Origin: Larix sibirica
Taxonomy: Eukaryota > Streptophyta > Pinopsida > Pinales > Pinaceae
Length of the DNA: 28,733 nucleotides
Reading direction: 5' to 3'
Assembly (NCBI GenBank): GCA_004151065.3
Contig: NWUY0300009662.1
Coordinates: 27,311 to 56,043, forward strand
The notes under the pieces were generated by a model that searched no databases, had not been told where the DNA came from, and worked only from the letters and a program-made list of their open reading frames with translations. This document shows positions 11,438-20,444 of the stretch, one piece after another. Numbering within the stretch: the stretch's first letter is position 1; the number at the start of each line of letters is the position of its first letter. Position numbers and translations under genes: made by a program.

Positions 11438-11799
11438 TTGGGGGATAAATTATACATCATTGGCCATTTGGCTCCTATCATCAGCATCTGACTTGCATCT
11501 CAGATTAAATTCATCCTTGAACATTGTGCCTCTGTATCTCTTTCACAAACCAAGTAAACTGTCTATTTCAGTTCCAATAAGGCATCATTTCCCAACATTC
11601 CACTGCTTACAATAGAATGTGCAACTGACTTGTACTTAACTTGAGAAAAAATGTTTTTAATCAGGACTGCAAAGAACAGTGCATCTAAATTGTGGCCCTG
11701 CCTTGCATCTTTTAACTTCCTTGAGGCAGTCCCGCTGCTTGATTAGCGATGATAAATATTTAGTCAGAATGTGTTCACCCAACTAAGGAAAGCTTCCTT

Positions 11800-12830
11800 C
11801 AACAGTAAGCAGATCTGTACTTGTTTCTGTTTTCATAAATGTTTTGTAACTTTGTACCTTGTAGAGTACTGGCTCTTCTCCTTTGAAACTTGATTTCTTT
11901 AGTTTTGGTTATGTTCAGCTTTCATGTATTTTTTTTCCATAAACATTTGGTATTTTGCCTATCTCTTCACCCAGTTTTTTGGCTCTTCCAACCTATGCTT
12001 TAGAGAATCTTTTTTCTGCAACCGTTCATCAACTACCATGCACAATGAGTACCCAAATTCAATTGGCATAATATGATAATTGCTGTAGCCATAAACTAAC
12101 TGGAAGGGTGTATGATCTGTGGATCATTTTAGACCCATAGGCTGCACGAAGCCTGTCTGACTAATCTGATTTGTTCCCATCACAGACTTTAGTCAATGCC
12201 TTGGCAAGTGTCTTACTAATGTCTTCTGCTTGCTAATTTCCTTTGGGGCAGTGTGGTGTAATTTTTCTGTGAATAACATTGAAGTACCCCAAGGGTTAGG
12301 TCTCACAAGTTTCCCACGAAATGTGTTCCTCTGTCTGAAATTATTCAAATAGGACATCTGAATCAACACAACACTGTTTCAAAAACTTCCCTGCTGCATC
12401 AGTTGTGTCAATGAATCAATACAGACAGTGCTTGCTTCTACCCACTTGGTGAACAGATTTGTAGCTATAATCATGTAACCGTTCTGCATTCTCTCTTTGT
12501 TTGCACCAAGGGTCCAACAGAATCTATACCCCAATGCTCAAAGGGTTGTTACAGGCACAGTATTGGATAAAGTTCATTGAAATCTGCCTTGGCTGGTATT
12601 TTGGCGGCTTTCTGACAAGGATCACATGCTTTGCAAAATTTAGCAACCCTTGAGCAAGGTGGGACACCAGACAACTGCAAAGAGTCATTTGCTATAAGTG
12701 ATTGGTGTTTAAAAGTGTCCACCGGCTGCTGTAAGTGTGCTTCTTCCAACAATCAATTTGTTGTGAAGGGCTCTATGCATCTTCTCAATATGTTTTATCT
12801 CCCTCTTTTATACATTTACCTTGATACTAT
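11800..12830 (-). mobile_element. Decayed Ty3/gypsy integrase region
   Basis: Minus-strand translation, with stops and shifts, reads in the order of a gypsy integrase. First comes a pre-integrase linker, MYKRGR..ILRRCIEPF (about 12765-12820). The zinc-binding half KFCKACDPCQKAA follows (around 12605-12640), then HWGIDSVGPL with the first core Asp (12510-12540). NGYMIIATNLFTKWVEAS lies at 12431-12485. Later come HRKITPHCP (the usual HxxxxPYHPQ region) and a segment ending MPIEFGYSLCMV near 12025-12070. RT, RNase H and LTRs were not recognised nearby, so this is a fragment or a heavily eroded copy. It points the same way as TPI. Confidence 0.8.
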
Positions 12831-13028
12831 TTGAAATTGAGACGTTTATGGCTAGGCCCCTCCACTGGATTGTTGACATTGTTGTTGAGGCTTTGTCATT
12901 TGTCAGGAAGAAGTGAACATCCACCAAATATCCTGGATCCTTTGAGACAAGGAATAATTTTGCATTGAGAAAGTCATCACAGACCTTGCCATCTTACTCT
13001 CCATTATGATGCAAAAGCATCCTAGTGA
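12831..13028 (-). other. Possible upstream flank of the gypsy integrase
   Basis: This should hold the end of RNase H if the gypsy element were intact. Only weak protein-like wording (FFLTNDKASTTMS near 12890-12915) is visible, with no RNase H catalytic motif. Confidence 0.25.
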
Positions 13029-13566
13029 GTGCTTGTTTGCAATTACACAAAGATGGGGACAAGAGCTAAGAGCACAAGAAGAGAGTTCTGGGAGCACAGA
13101 TATGATATCAACATGCAAATGTTGACAAGAGCACGGGATAGTGAGCACATGAGAGAACAAGCAGCATGCAAGGTAACTAAGTCAAATCAAGAAAGTAGTA
13201 AGTTGAACTATTGTAACCAAGCAGTTAAGGAAGTTGTAAGGCCAAAAGTTGAAGGTGAAATGTTAACTTGTTGTCGCGTGAAGGAATAAGGGTTGGCACT
13301 GAATTGAAAGATAAACGAGTCAAAAAAGGAAAACTAGTCAGAAGATAGAGGAACTGGATAGAGAGAAGCGTGAACTTGGAGAGGAGGCTGAGAAGAGTGT
13401 TGAAGCCATTGTTGTTGAGGGCAAGGAATGCAAAGTTCAAATTGAAGAAAAGGTGGAAAGGTTGATGCTTGACTGTTGGCATCAAAGTGATTTTATTCCA
13501 CGGAACAAGGCCCGCAAAGGAAGCCAAGTGTTTGTGGAGCTAAGGGTAGTGATCCTTGCCTTCTAG
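13029..13566 (+). pseudogene. Broken charged, coiled-coil-like reading frame
   Basis: An 86-codon frame (13029-13289) is rich in Arg, Lys, Glu and Gln. A second open stretch (about 13312-13566, no ATG) encodes QKIEELDREKRELGEEAEKS and EEKVERL, heptad-like and very charged. The two are in different frames and would need a shift near 13290. The composition suggests a degraded helical protein or gag-like piece. No family is recognised, and it points opposite to TPI. Confidence 0.25.
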
Positions 13567-13815
13567 AGAGTCTGCAAATATTCAAACTTGATGCAAGAGG
13601 GAAACCAGTCCAAAGATGATTTTGATCCTGAAGGGGGACGTCACAAACTCTGCTTGAATAATGGCCAAGGGAATAGACCTCTTGTATTTGATGATACGGC
13701 AAAACATGAGAACTTGAACTCTCTTATGCGTAACCCAGTCTGCCACCAACAGACTCAGATGTAAGTGCAAAAAATAAATCAAATTTACCCTTGAATACCA
13801 ATCTGCACTTTTCAT
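13500..13815 (-). mobile_element. Second fragment of the same LINE family (post-RT region)
   Basis: The minus-strand frame 13815-13582 contains RVQVLMFCRIIKYKR and QAEFVTSPFRIKIIFGLVSL. The corresponding part of the LINE at 7851-9190 (around 8020-8110) reads VQTLRHIIKCK and IILVDFDS. The spacing and pattern agree, so this is another copy, about 200-300 bp long. Its far edges are uncertain. Confidence 0.6.
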
Positions 13816-14606
13816 TGACTGCCAAGATATACAATCAACTCTTCTGTCTCCATCATTCTCAAGAGCATGCTAGCATGAAACTCAAAATCCTCATGCTCTG
13901 GGAAATGAAACCATTGTATCCTACCAATCTTCAAACTCACACCAGCACTCTTTTTCCTTGCACTTCTGTTGGGAAAAAACAAATTCCCAGGGTGAACATT
14001 TCCTTCTCCTTGACAATCATTCACAACGAAAAGCACAAGATTTTTATCATCATATGCAAGGGTTTTATCATCATATGCCAGGACAGCTTCCAATGCCTTC
14101 TCATTTTTAATGGTTGGTTGAGTATCCTCTTTGTCCATGTCAAACACATGATCCAGTGAAAGTTGAAAATAACTTAACGTTACCATTGATCAAATAAGTA
14201 ATGGTTTCACAGAGTGATCCATTACTCTTATAACCTATATGTAATTATCATCTACCTGGTTTGCACCATCTTGTTGTCCACTACATACACAAGTAAAGGA
14301 GGGCAATCCACCATCATCAGTTCTGACATCTTGTTCCTCATGTTGCAAATGAAATTCTTGATAAATCATATCATTTCCAAACTCAGCCAACACATGCTTG
14401 ATGCTAACAGTGATTACAAAAGCCAATTTCATCTGCTGCTTGGAATTTTCATCATATTTTTCATGCACCTCATTCAGAAAAGTATCTATAGCAGCCTCTA
14501 ATTCATGATCAATGACACCCATATGGCTATTATTGTTCATCATAGAAGTCTGCTCAACAACATTCAAATGACATGCTAGCCCAAGAAGGTTGAAGTTTAT
14601 CTCCAA
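13812..14606 (-). pseudogene. Unidentified reading frame interrupted by two stops
   Basis: Two long frames, 14606-14235 and 14186-13812, are in the same phase and separated only by TAG at 14235-14237 and TGA at 14190-14192. Together they make about 265 codons. The first half is helical and charged (ELEAAIDTFLNEVHEKYDEN); the second has VLFVVNDCQGEGNVHPGN and GRIQWFHFPEHEDFEFHAS. A 21-bp exact tandem duplication (14042-14078) repeats LAYDDK in frame. A donor-like CAG|GTAGAT lies just before the first stop, so an exon end is possible. No known family was recognised. It may be a captured gene fragment or retrogene inside the TPI intron. Confidence 0.4.
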
Positions 14607-15059
14607 AATTCGTGGAAACCTCTATTTCATCAAGGACTAATGACCAAGACTAAGAATATTAAGAAGCAGTGACAACTAGGACAAGTGGAACAAGCTACAC
14701 CAACTAGAGTGCATTCAAACAGAGCATTAAAATCAGCATTCCAATAATAGAGATGCAAATGAGGATGAGTAATGAGAGTTAACGAGAATGGCTAATGAAA
14801 GTTACTAGATTCAACTCAAAGAATGACTCAACAAGACCAAATAGTAACAATGGCCTCAGACTTGGAAAAAACTCAATAGTTGACTTAGGAAGTTTCAAAA
14901 AAATAACAAAAAACACTAAATTTAAACAAAAGTCAATTAATATGAAAGTTTATTGATAGATTCATTGGTTATTTGGCATGAAATAAGTCTATAAAGAAAA
15001 AACAAGGTGAGTGCTTTTTCTGTCCTCTTATGTATTCTATATATAGTATAAACGAATGA
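14607..15059. other. AT-rich sequence, nothing recognised
   Basis: A-rich intron sequence with no coding pattern on either strand. The bases just upstream of the 14606 frame also read in a protein-like way for about 20 codons in another frame (LVLDEIEVS), which could extend that pseudogene. Confidence 0.45.
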
Positions 15060-15440
15060 TCAAGCCTCACTTGCGAAACAAGTGAGTCAAACCCAGAGAC
15101 AATCTGACACAAGTTTAACTTGTGAACCTAAGTCATATTTGCGATTCAAGTTAGACCTGCAGGGGTTGACTCGACTCAATTTCCTGAAAAAACATAGTCA
15201 AACGAAAGAGTTGAGTGATTTTTTCTATTTTTTAATTTTATTGAGACAATGATAAAGTCTTACTTGTAAAACGTATGAGTCAAACTCCCTTGGTCAACCT
15301 GATGAATGTTAACTCACAAGTCCAAGTATAAGTTGCCAGTCAAAATTGTGAGTATAACTTCTACTCGAAGGCATTTGACTCAACTCAATTTCCTCAAAGA
15401 GGAGAGTCAAACTCAAATTTACTTGAACTTGAAAGAGTTA
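15060..15440. repeat. Diverged tandem duplication of about 190 bp
   Basis: Unit 1 (about 15055-15235) and unit 2 (about 15248-15440) share, in order: AATGATxAAG, a GAGTCAAAC block, a TTGACTCxACTCAATTTCCT block and GAAAGAGTT. The copies differ by many substitutions and small indels. TGAGTCA/TGACTCA half-sites recur through both. No coding content. Confidence 0.6.
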
Positions 15441-16170
15441 CTAATGTGATGAATATGATATGGCCACTTGATTACAACATGTGGGAAGCACAATGAAGGA
15501 GAGTTACATAAGAACTAGCTTTAATTTTTAAAATGACAGAGCTTATGATTGATCAATTCAATTATGGAAAGACCAAAAATAGTGGTTCTTTCTAGAGGGC
15601 CTGAAGTGGTGGATATATTGGACCACCACTATCTGAACTCGGTAGCTTTTAAGAGGGAAGATAAAGAAACTATGAAAGAAGACCAAGAGGAAAGCTACGT
15701 ATAATCCAGTAACAAAGGTAAGGGGACACGGTAAAAAGGAAGATGGTAAAGGCAAGATGCAAACCATACCAAAGCAAGGTGAATTGCTATCTTTACGAAG
15801 CACAATCTCAACCCTTGAAGCTTAGTTTGTCACAATGACAAGATTCATAAATTATGTGCTGGTATCAGGGGATAGTAAGTGTCAAGAGCACAAACAAACC
15901 ACAAAGAAGAATAGAGTTGACAAAGGTGACCCCTCAAAATTGAACACACAAAGGCATCCCTGTCAAAAATTGAACAAAGACAATAGCATCATTAAGTTTG
16001 TTTGGTAAGTCAGATAAACTATTTTATTCATGTTGCAACACTTTCTTGGAAATATTGAATGTTGAGATTGCAAAAGAGTAAGAACTCGGAAGAAATCCCA
16101 ACTAGTCTTAGTAGCCCCTATTAGAGCTCAAATAATGTATTTGTTTGGCTTTAAGCTTCTTAATAAGACC
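15441..16170. other. Intron sequence without recognised features
   Basis: No domain or repeat seen. The 81-codon minus frame at 15558-15803 is hydrophobic with no motif and is treated as chance. Confidence 0.45.
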
Positions 16171-16174
16171 TTTA

Positions 16175-16480
16175 GGAATACTAATGTGCCGACTTGGATT
16201 CATAGAAAACACAAAATCCAATATTTTCATAAACTGTACTTACAAATCAAACCTTTTAACAAATATAAAAATCCTTGGTGAAAGGAACAAGGTGCATTTA
16301 ATAGATCCCAGGATGTTGTGCAAGCATGTCAGCCTTGGACAGGTTTCCAATGGAATTATGTTATATGTTATATGCCTACTACATGACCCTTGAAATCCTT
16401 TCTTGTTTACCAATGCTAAGAGTGCATTATCTTGTTGAAATACTAATGTGCCCACTTGGATGCATAGACACAAGCTCCAA
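16175..16480. repeat. Pair of imperfect direct repeats about 262 bp apart
   Basis: About 45 bp at 16175-16219 and 16437-16480 share AATACTAATGTGCC, ACTTGGAT and CATAGA. The arrangement could be the remains of short terminal repeats or of a local duplication. The DNA between them has no recognisable coding content. Confidence 0.5.
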
Positions 16481-16704
16481 AAGCAAACTGCTACTACATG
16501 AAGGATGGGAAGCAACCTTGGCAATGAAACATGAGAGATTGTGAGTCTTGTGATCTTACAAACATTTTGGTAAAAGTTGTGCAAGAGAAGTGTTTCCTCC
16601 ATCGTTCAAATTTAAATTTTTACTTCTCAATTTAAGAAATAACCAGAAAATTTTCCAAGTTATTATAGTTCCATTTTAGGCAGATGCAAAGTTTCTCACT
16701 AAGT

Positions 16705-16770
16705 TGCATGAAACGTGGAAACGTGTACAAGTTTCAAAACGGAAGTTTTGGAAACGGAAACGGAAACGTG
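16705..16770. repeat. GGAAAC hexamer repeats
   Basis: GGAAAC is repeated three times at 16750-16767, with related GAAACGTGGAAACGTG just upstream at about 16709-16724. This is a small purine-rich microsatellite. Confidence 0.75.
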
Positions 16771-17225
16771 ACCCCCCAAATGGGTACATCAAGGGAAACA
16801 CGATAGGTTAATAAAATATATATACCACATTATCTTACAATAAAATAAGAATGATAGGTTAATTAAGCCCCGGCTCCAAACCCCAATCCTCGATGCTGAG
16901 AACAAAATCCCAAGGTCGAGTAGCGAAGGCCTGGCATCAAATAACAAGACCCCATGCAGAAAACAAGTCCTATTGCCCCATTTGAATGCCCTTCCTAGCT
17001 GTATTATGCAGATACACAATGGGCTCCATTGCAGCTCCTCTTCCTGTTATTATTGCTCACTTTAATGGAGTTCTTGCAATGGGATGGTCCCTCATCATTC
17101 TGCTGCTTCCCCTTGTGGCACGTGTGTCTCCATGCCACACGACCCTTTGTACTGCTTTCATCCCCAGCCCCCCATAGAGGGATGAATTGGTGAGAATCTT
17201 CATTGAAAAAATATATCGGTAGGTA
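16771..17225. other. Intron sequence with no convincing gene
   Basis: Short hydrophobic frames overlap on both strands here (16789-17019 minus, 16986-17177 plus) but have no recognised domain. Nothing else is visible. Confidence 0.4.
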
Positions 17226-17229
17226 GAAC

Positions 17230-17240
17230 TAGCCAAGTGG
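17230..17240 (+). promoter_or_regulatory. Pol III A-box-like motif (possible SINE head)
   Basis: TAGCCAAGTGG fits the tRNA A-box consensus TRGCNNAGYGG and is followed by TGAAGATTGGC, as in tRNA-derived SINE heads. No good B box (GGTTCGANNCC) is at the usual distance. The nearest candidate is GTTCAAAG in the minisatellite from 17282. A degenerate SINE is possible; chance is also possible. Confidence 0.25.
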
Positions 17241-17281
17241 TGAAGATTGGCCTCTAACATTTTCTGTAAAGAATATTGAAA

Positions 17282-17353
17282 TGTTCAAAGAGCGAACAAT
17301 ATTAAACTGTTCAAAGAGCGAGCAATATTAAAATGTTCAAAGAGCGAGAAATT
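17282..17353. repeat. 26-bp minisatellite, about 2.8 copies
   Basis: Units begin TGTTCAAAGAGCGA at 17282, 17308 and 17334, giving an exact 26-bp period with one or two changes per copy. It lies in TPI intron 1, about 630 bp from exon 1. Confidence 0.92.
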
Positions 17354-17987
17354 CAACATTAACAAATCCTGACAATAATCGATACTGTGCTTTTATATAT
17401 CTATATCTGCGTAAGTTTTTACTTTTGAGTTACAACCAGCCTTGATCACAAATTTTACACCTCGACGGATTTGATCCATTCTGACGCTTGCTTAATATAT
17501 CGGGGAGTAACATGGATCTACGCTGCTTACAAACAACTGACTGTAACAGGGGATTTGACCCACCGGCGTAACAGAGGATTTGATCACAGAAATCACAAGT
17601 CCAGTAAAGATCCTCTTAAAAAGCCTATCGCCGAGGGCCTTATAGCACTGTTAGTTCGATTAAGATTTAGTTTTATAAAGGTAGCGAACAGTTTCGCAAG
17701 GGATTCTTTTAATCGATAGTTGACGTTACGATGGACTAAAATAAAACCTGTGACTTATTTTCTTTCTGTAAATACAAAGAAAACTACTTGAAAGGTTTCA
17801 CAGATAGTTACTCTAACTTGTCGCCGTTTCGGACAGGACAATAAAATACTTAGACTGAATATATATGAAGACGGCCTTAATCAAATACCAAAAGCAATAG
17901 TAGTTATGTGTAACATGAGCGGATATGCGAATCGATCGAAGATGAAGCTATGAAAGACATCAACGGTTTCAGATCTGACAGACTGAC
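17354..17987. other. TPI: 5' end of TPI intron 1, no gene
   Basis: This is the first 630 bp of the intron (minus-strand sense), with no transposon coding sequence. Near 17549-17585 a short imperfect repeat (GTAACAGxGGATTTGA) occurs twice. The 82-codon plus frame at 17471-17719 has no motif and is treated as chance. Confidence 0.5.
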
Positions 17988-18218
17988 CTTCCCAGTGCCC
18001 GCCATGGTGACAACTCCTCGACAGCCATTGCCGACGGCTTGAACATTCCTCTGCATTTGAGCAAATAAGCAATGCCTGGAATCCTTATCAAACATAGAAT
18101 CCAGGCGTCTCAATCCAGCAAACTCAGATCGAACCGATGGCGATGCGTAGGAGAAAACAGACTTCATGCAACCAACGTGGACTGTCGCGGAGCTGGAGCT
18201 GATTGCCATGGCCGCCAT
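17988..18218 (-). CDS. TPI: Plastid triosephosphate isomerase, exon 1 (transit peptide)
   Basis: The minus-strand frame starts at ATG 18216-18218 (a second Met is three codons later) and runs 77 codons to AAG at 17988-17990, followed by a GTCAGT donor. The product is a Ser/Ala-rich, acid-poor chloroplast transit peptide, with EFAGLRRLD in the middle and CRGVVTMAGTGK at the end. Plastid TPI precursors of flowering plants have the same layout: a GLRR segment, then RGVVAMAGSGK immediately before FFVGGNWKC. Here FFVGGNWKC is found in phase at 1688-1714. The frame stays open past the donor to 17904, but that part is intron. The mature enzyme acts in the chloroplast stroma. Confidence 0.87.
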
Positions 18219-18480
18219 TCTTCAGATCCTCTCACCGCCAAGTCCAACTTCTTCTGCTTCTACTAGGGTTTTAATGGAAATTAGAAGACCGTGGGGGGTT
18301 TTAATACGCTTTTCATTAACTACTCCCTCCTGAGATTGACGGAGAGGTGTGGGCGAGAATAATAAATAAATAAATAAAAAATAAATAAAATGCATTGATT
18401 TGACCTCACGCCCACCGGTTGGTATGTTCGGACTTGGGAGGGTGGATAATGCGGTGGAGGACTTCTCACTGCCACGTATT
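18219..18480 (-). promoter_or_regulatory. TPI: TPI 5' UTR and proximal promoter
   Basis: Upstream of the TPI start (higher coordinates), the minus strand carries a purine-rich leader near 18225-18262 and a telo-box AAACCCTA at 18264-18271. Telo-boxes are common in 5' leaders of highly expressed plant housekeeping genes. An AT-rich (TTTA)n stretch at about 18357-18390 could serve as the TATA region. The transcription start cannot be placed from sequence alone. Confidence 0.45.
18357..18390. repeat. (AATA)n microsatellite in the TPI promoter
   Basis: Tetranucleotide AATA/TTTA repeats with small interruptions, about 140-170 bp upstream of the TPI start codon. Length variation here could affect promoter activity, but that is inference. 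Confidence 0.85.
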
Positions 18481-19725
18481 CATTTCATCAAGGAACATAC
18501 ATTTTTAAAGGAAAACAAATTAAGCAAATTTTTTTGAAAAATTTACAAACATAATAACCACAACAATTTGGATTGCAATGTTTCATGTGTTGCTTATGAA
18601 TTTATCATATATATATATTCATTAAAGCTTTTAATGATAGAGATGAGAATGATTAGCGCCACTGCCCTCAAACTTTGTGATTTTGATCCCTTGCCTATGC
18701 CCCGGCCAATTTTGTTTTCATTTATAAAAACGTTGACATATTTGTTTTGTTTTTTTTCATATTTACCTTTTTCTATTATGAATAGGTTGTTAGGAGATCC
18801 ATTTTGTTTGGCATTATACTTGAACATGGCCTACCAAGAAAGTCTCGCTAGTAAGTTATAAGATATTGTTGATGGGGTATTTTATTATGGTACATGTTAT
18901 TATTATAAAGTTCTTGGTGGTATAATCAAGTGCTTATTAATTTAAGTGGATGTATATATATAAAATAATAATAAATTTGATGTAATTGTTTGTAGTTATG
19001 AGATGGAGTGTCGTTTTTAGATCAATGACATATTGAGTTTATAATGAGTATATATGTAAGTGACATGTTAAGATCATAATGAATATATTGTTGTAATGGC
19101 TTCGACTTTTGTTGACTTGGCCTTAAATATTATATACTTGTTTCATTAGCATGCATGCCCATGTGTAATGATGTGGTTAGTGCCCTGGCACTTGAAGGTA
19201 AGAGAGATTGACATGTGATGTCAACTTAGATATTAGATTTGTATGAGATGTTGTGCAGGGAAAGCGACATCAGATAATGCAACATGGAACATGTCATATA
19301 GTATAGTCCCCCGTAGAATCTAAGGGACATAGCCAAATTACTAATGCCTATAACACACATGAGAAAGCTTGGATTTAGTTTAAGCGATAAGATGTCTCCA
19401 ACAATCATGCAATAATACCTTTTTGTGACTACGGTTACAACACAACAAAATTTAGAATATTCCATGTAAGTTACTCCAATTGTAATTGCAACCTCAATTA
19501 AGAAATCTCCAATAATCATGGCTACACGTAGAACACGGATGTTCAATGTTTAAAGGAAGGAAGTTTCAACTTGTGTTACAAGGTCTCAGCGCCACTCAGA
19601 GACTTGATTCTCATAGTGGATACCATTCCCATTCTTACTCTTGGGAAACAACCACTAGTGGTTTGCAATAATACATGGTTGGTTCAAACATAGAATAGGG
19701 TTTTGATTCACAAGGTTTATCTCAT
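18481..19725. other. Intergenic AT-rich sequence upstream of TPI
   Basis: No coding pattern or clear repeat. The frame 18568-18861 (plus) and its mirror 18594-18827 (minus) are low-complexity hydrophobic or Lys-rich frames and are treated as chance. Confidence 0.5.
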
Positions 19726-20444
19726 GAATCGATAACTCCTTTACTTGGAAGTCACGTTTGGGCTATGAAAAAACCTCCTGACCTATTTCTCTTCCAAATT
19801 CTCACTCGGAGGTATATGGACCTAATCCACAAACGTGGATCCTCCTCTGATAGAAATAAGTTATTATTCTATGATTTCCGATGTTAATGAGATGATATAC
19901 AAATTTATAAGCATTTGGTTTTCTAAAATGAATCTTAATATTGGGGTCATCGAGACATGGAATTAATTCATAGTTCTAAAACATGGACCATGGTTTTAGG
20001 GGAGTGTAGTGCCTTGTATGAAACATGCATCACACTTTTTTCCATTTAACAATGGTCAACTTACAATGATCAATATAGACCGATTGTTGAAAGGGCATTG
20101 TTATAACTTATATAACAACGATCTATACAAGGCTATTATTAAAAATGCATGCCAATGAAGTATTCCAATTAATGAAGAGAATACAAGGTTCGGGGCACCT
20201 GCACACCCAAGATTTAAAACTTGTAATTCCTGAAATATGGAGGAAGACATATACATGAACTTGGTACTCAAATGAGTAAACAACATTTGATTGCATTGAG
20301 AATATGGTGAAGATTACAACTAATGTATTGATTGCCTCTTTACCAACTTAGAACATTTGACTCTTGGCATTCTATAATCTAATGTCTTCACCTTCTTGTA
20401 ATGTTATTCTACTGCATGTTGTAACAAATAGAGACATTTACCTC

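Larger units (their letters stand above)
1715..17987 (-). other. TPI: TPI intron 1, 16,273 bp, filled with transposon remains
   Basis: This is the interval between the exon 1 donor (AAG|GTCAGT) and the exon 2 acceptor (TTGCAG|TTC). It contains LINE, gypsy and LTR-like remnants plus minisatellites, each listed separately. All recognised LINE and gypsy coding pieces read on the minus strand, the same direction as TPI. Introns above 10 kb are known in conifers and are usually enlarged by retroelements. The splice junctions are inferred from sequence; no transcript was available. Confidence 0.8.

Noticed and set aside
13791-14501. Plus-strand frames of 122 and 95 codons
   Set aside because: They are shadows of the minus-strand frames at 13812-14606, and their products are Ile/Leu/Phe-rich with no domain-like pattern.
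17904-17987. Continuation of the TPI exon 1 frame past the donor
   Set aside because: The frame stays open to a stop at 17904, but the conserved precursor continues with FFVGGNWKC after MAGTGK, and AAG|GTCAGT is a good donor, so this is intron.
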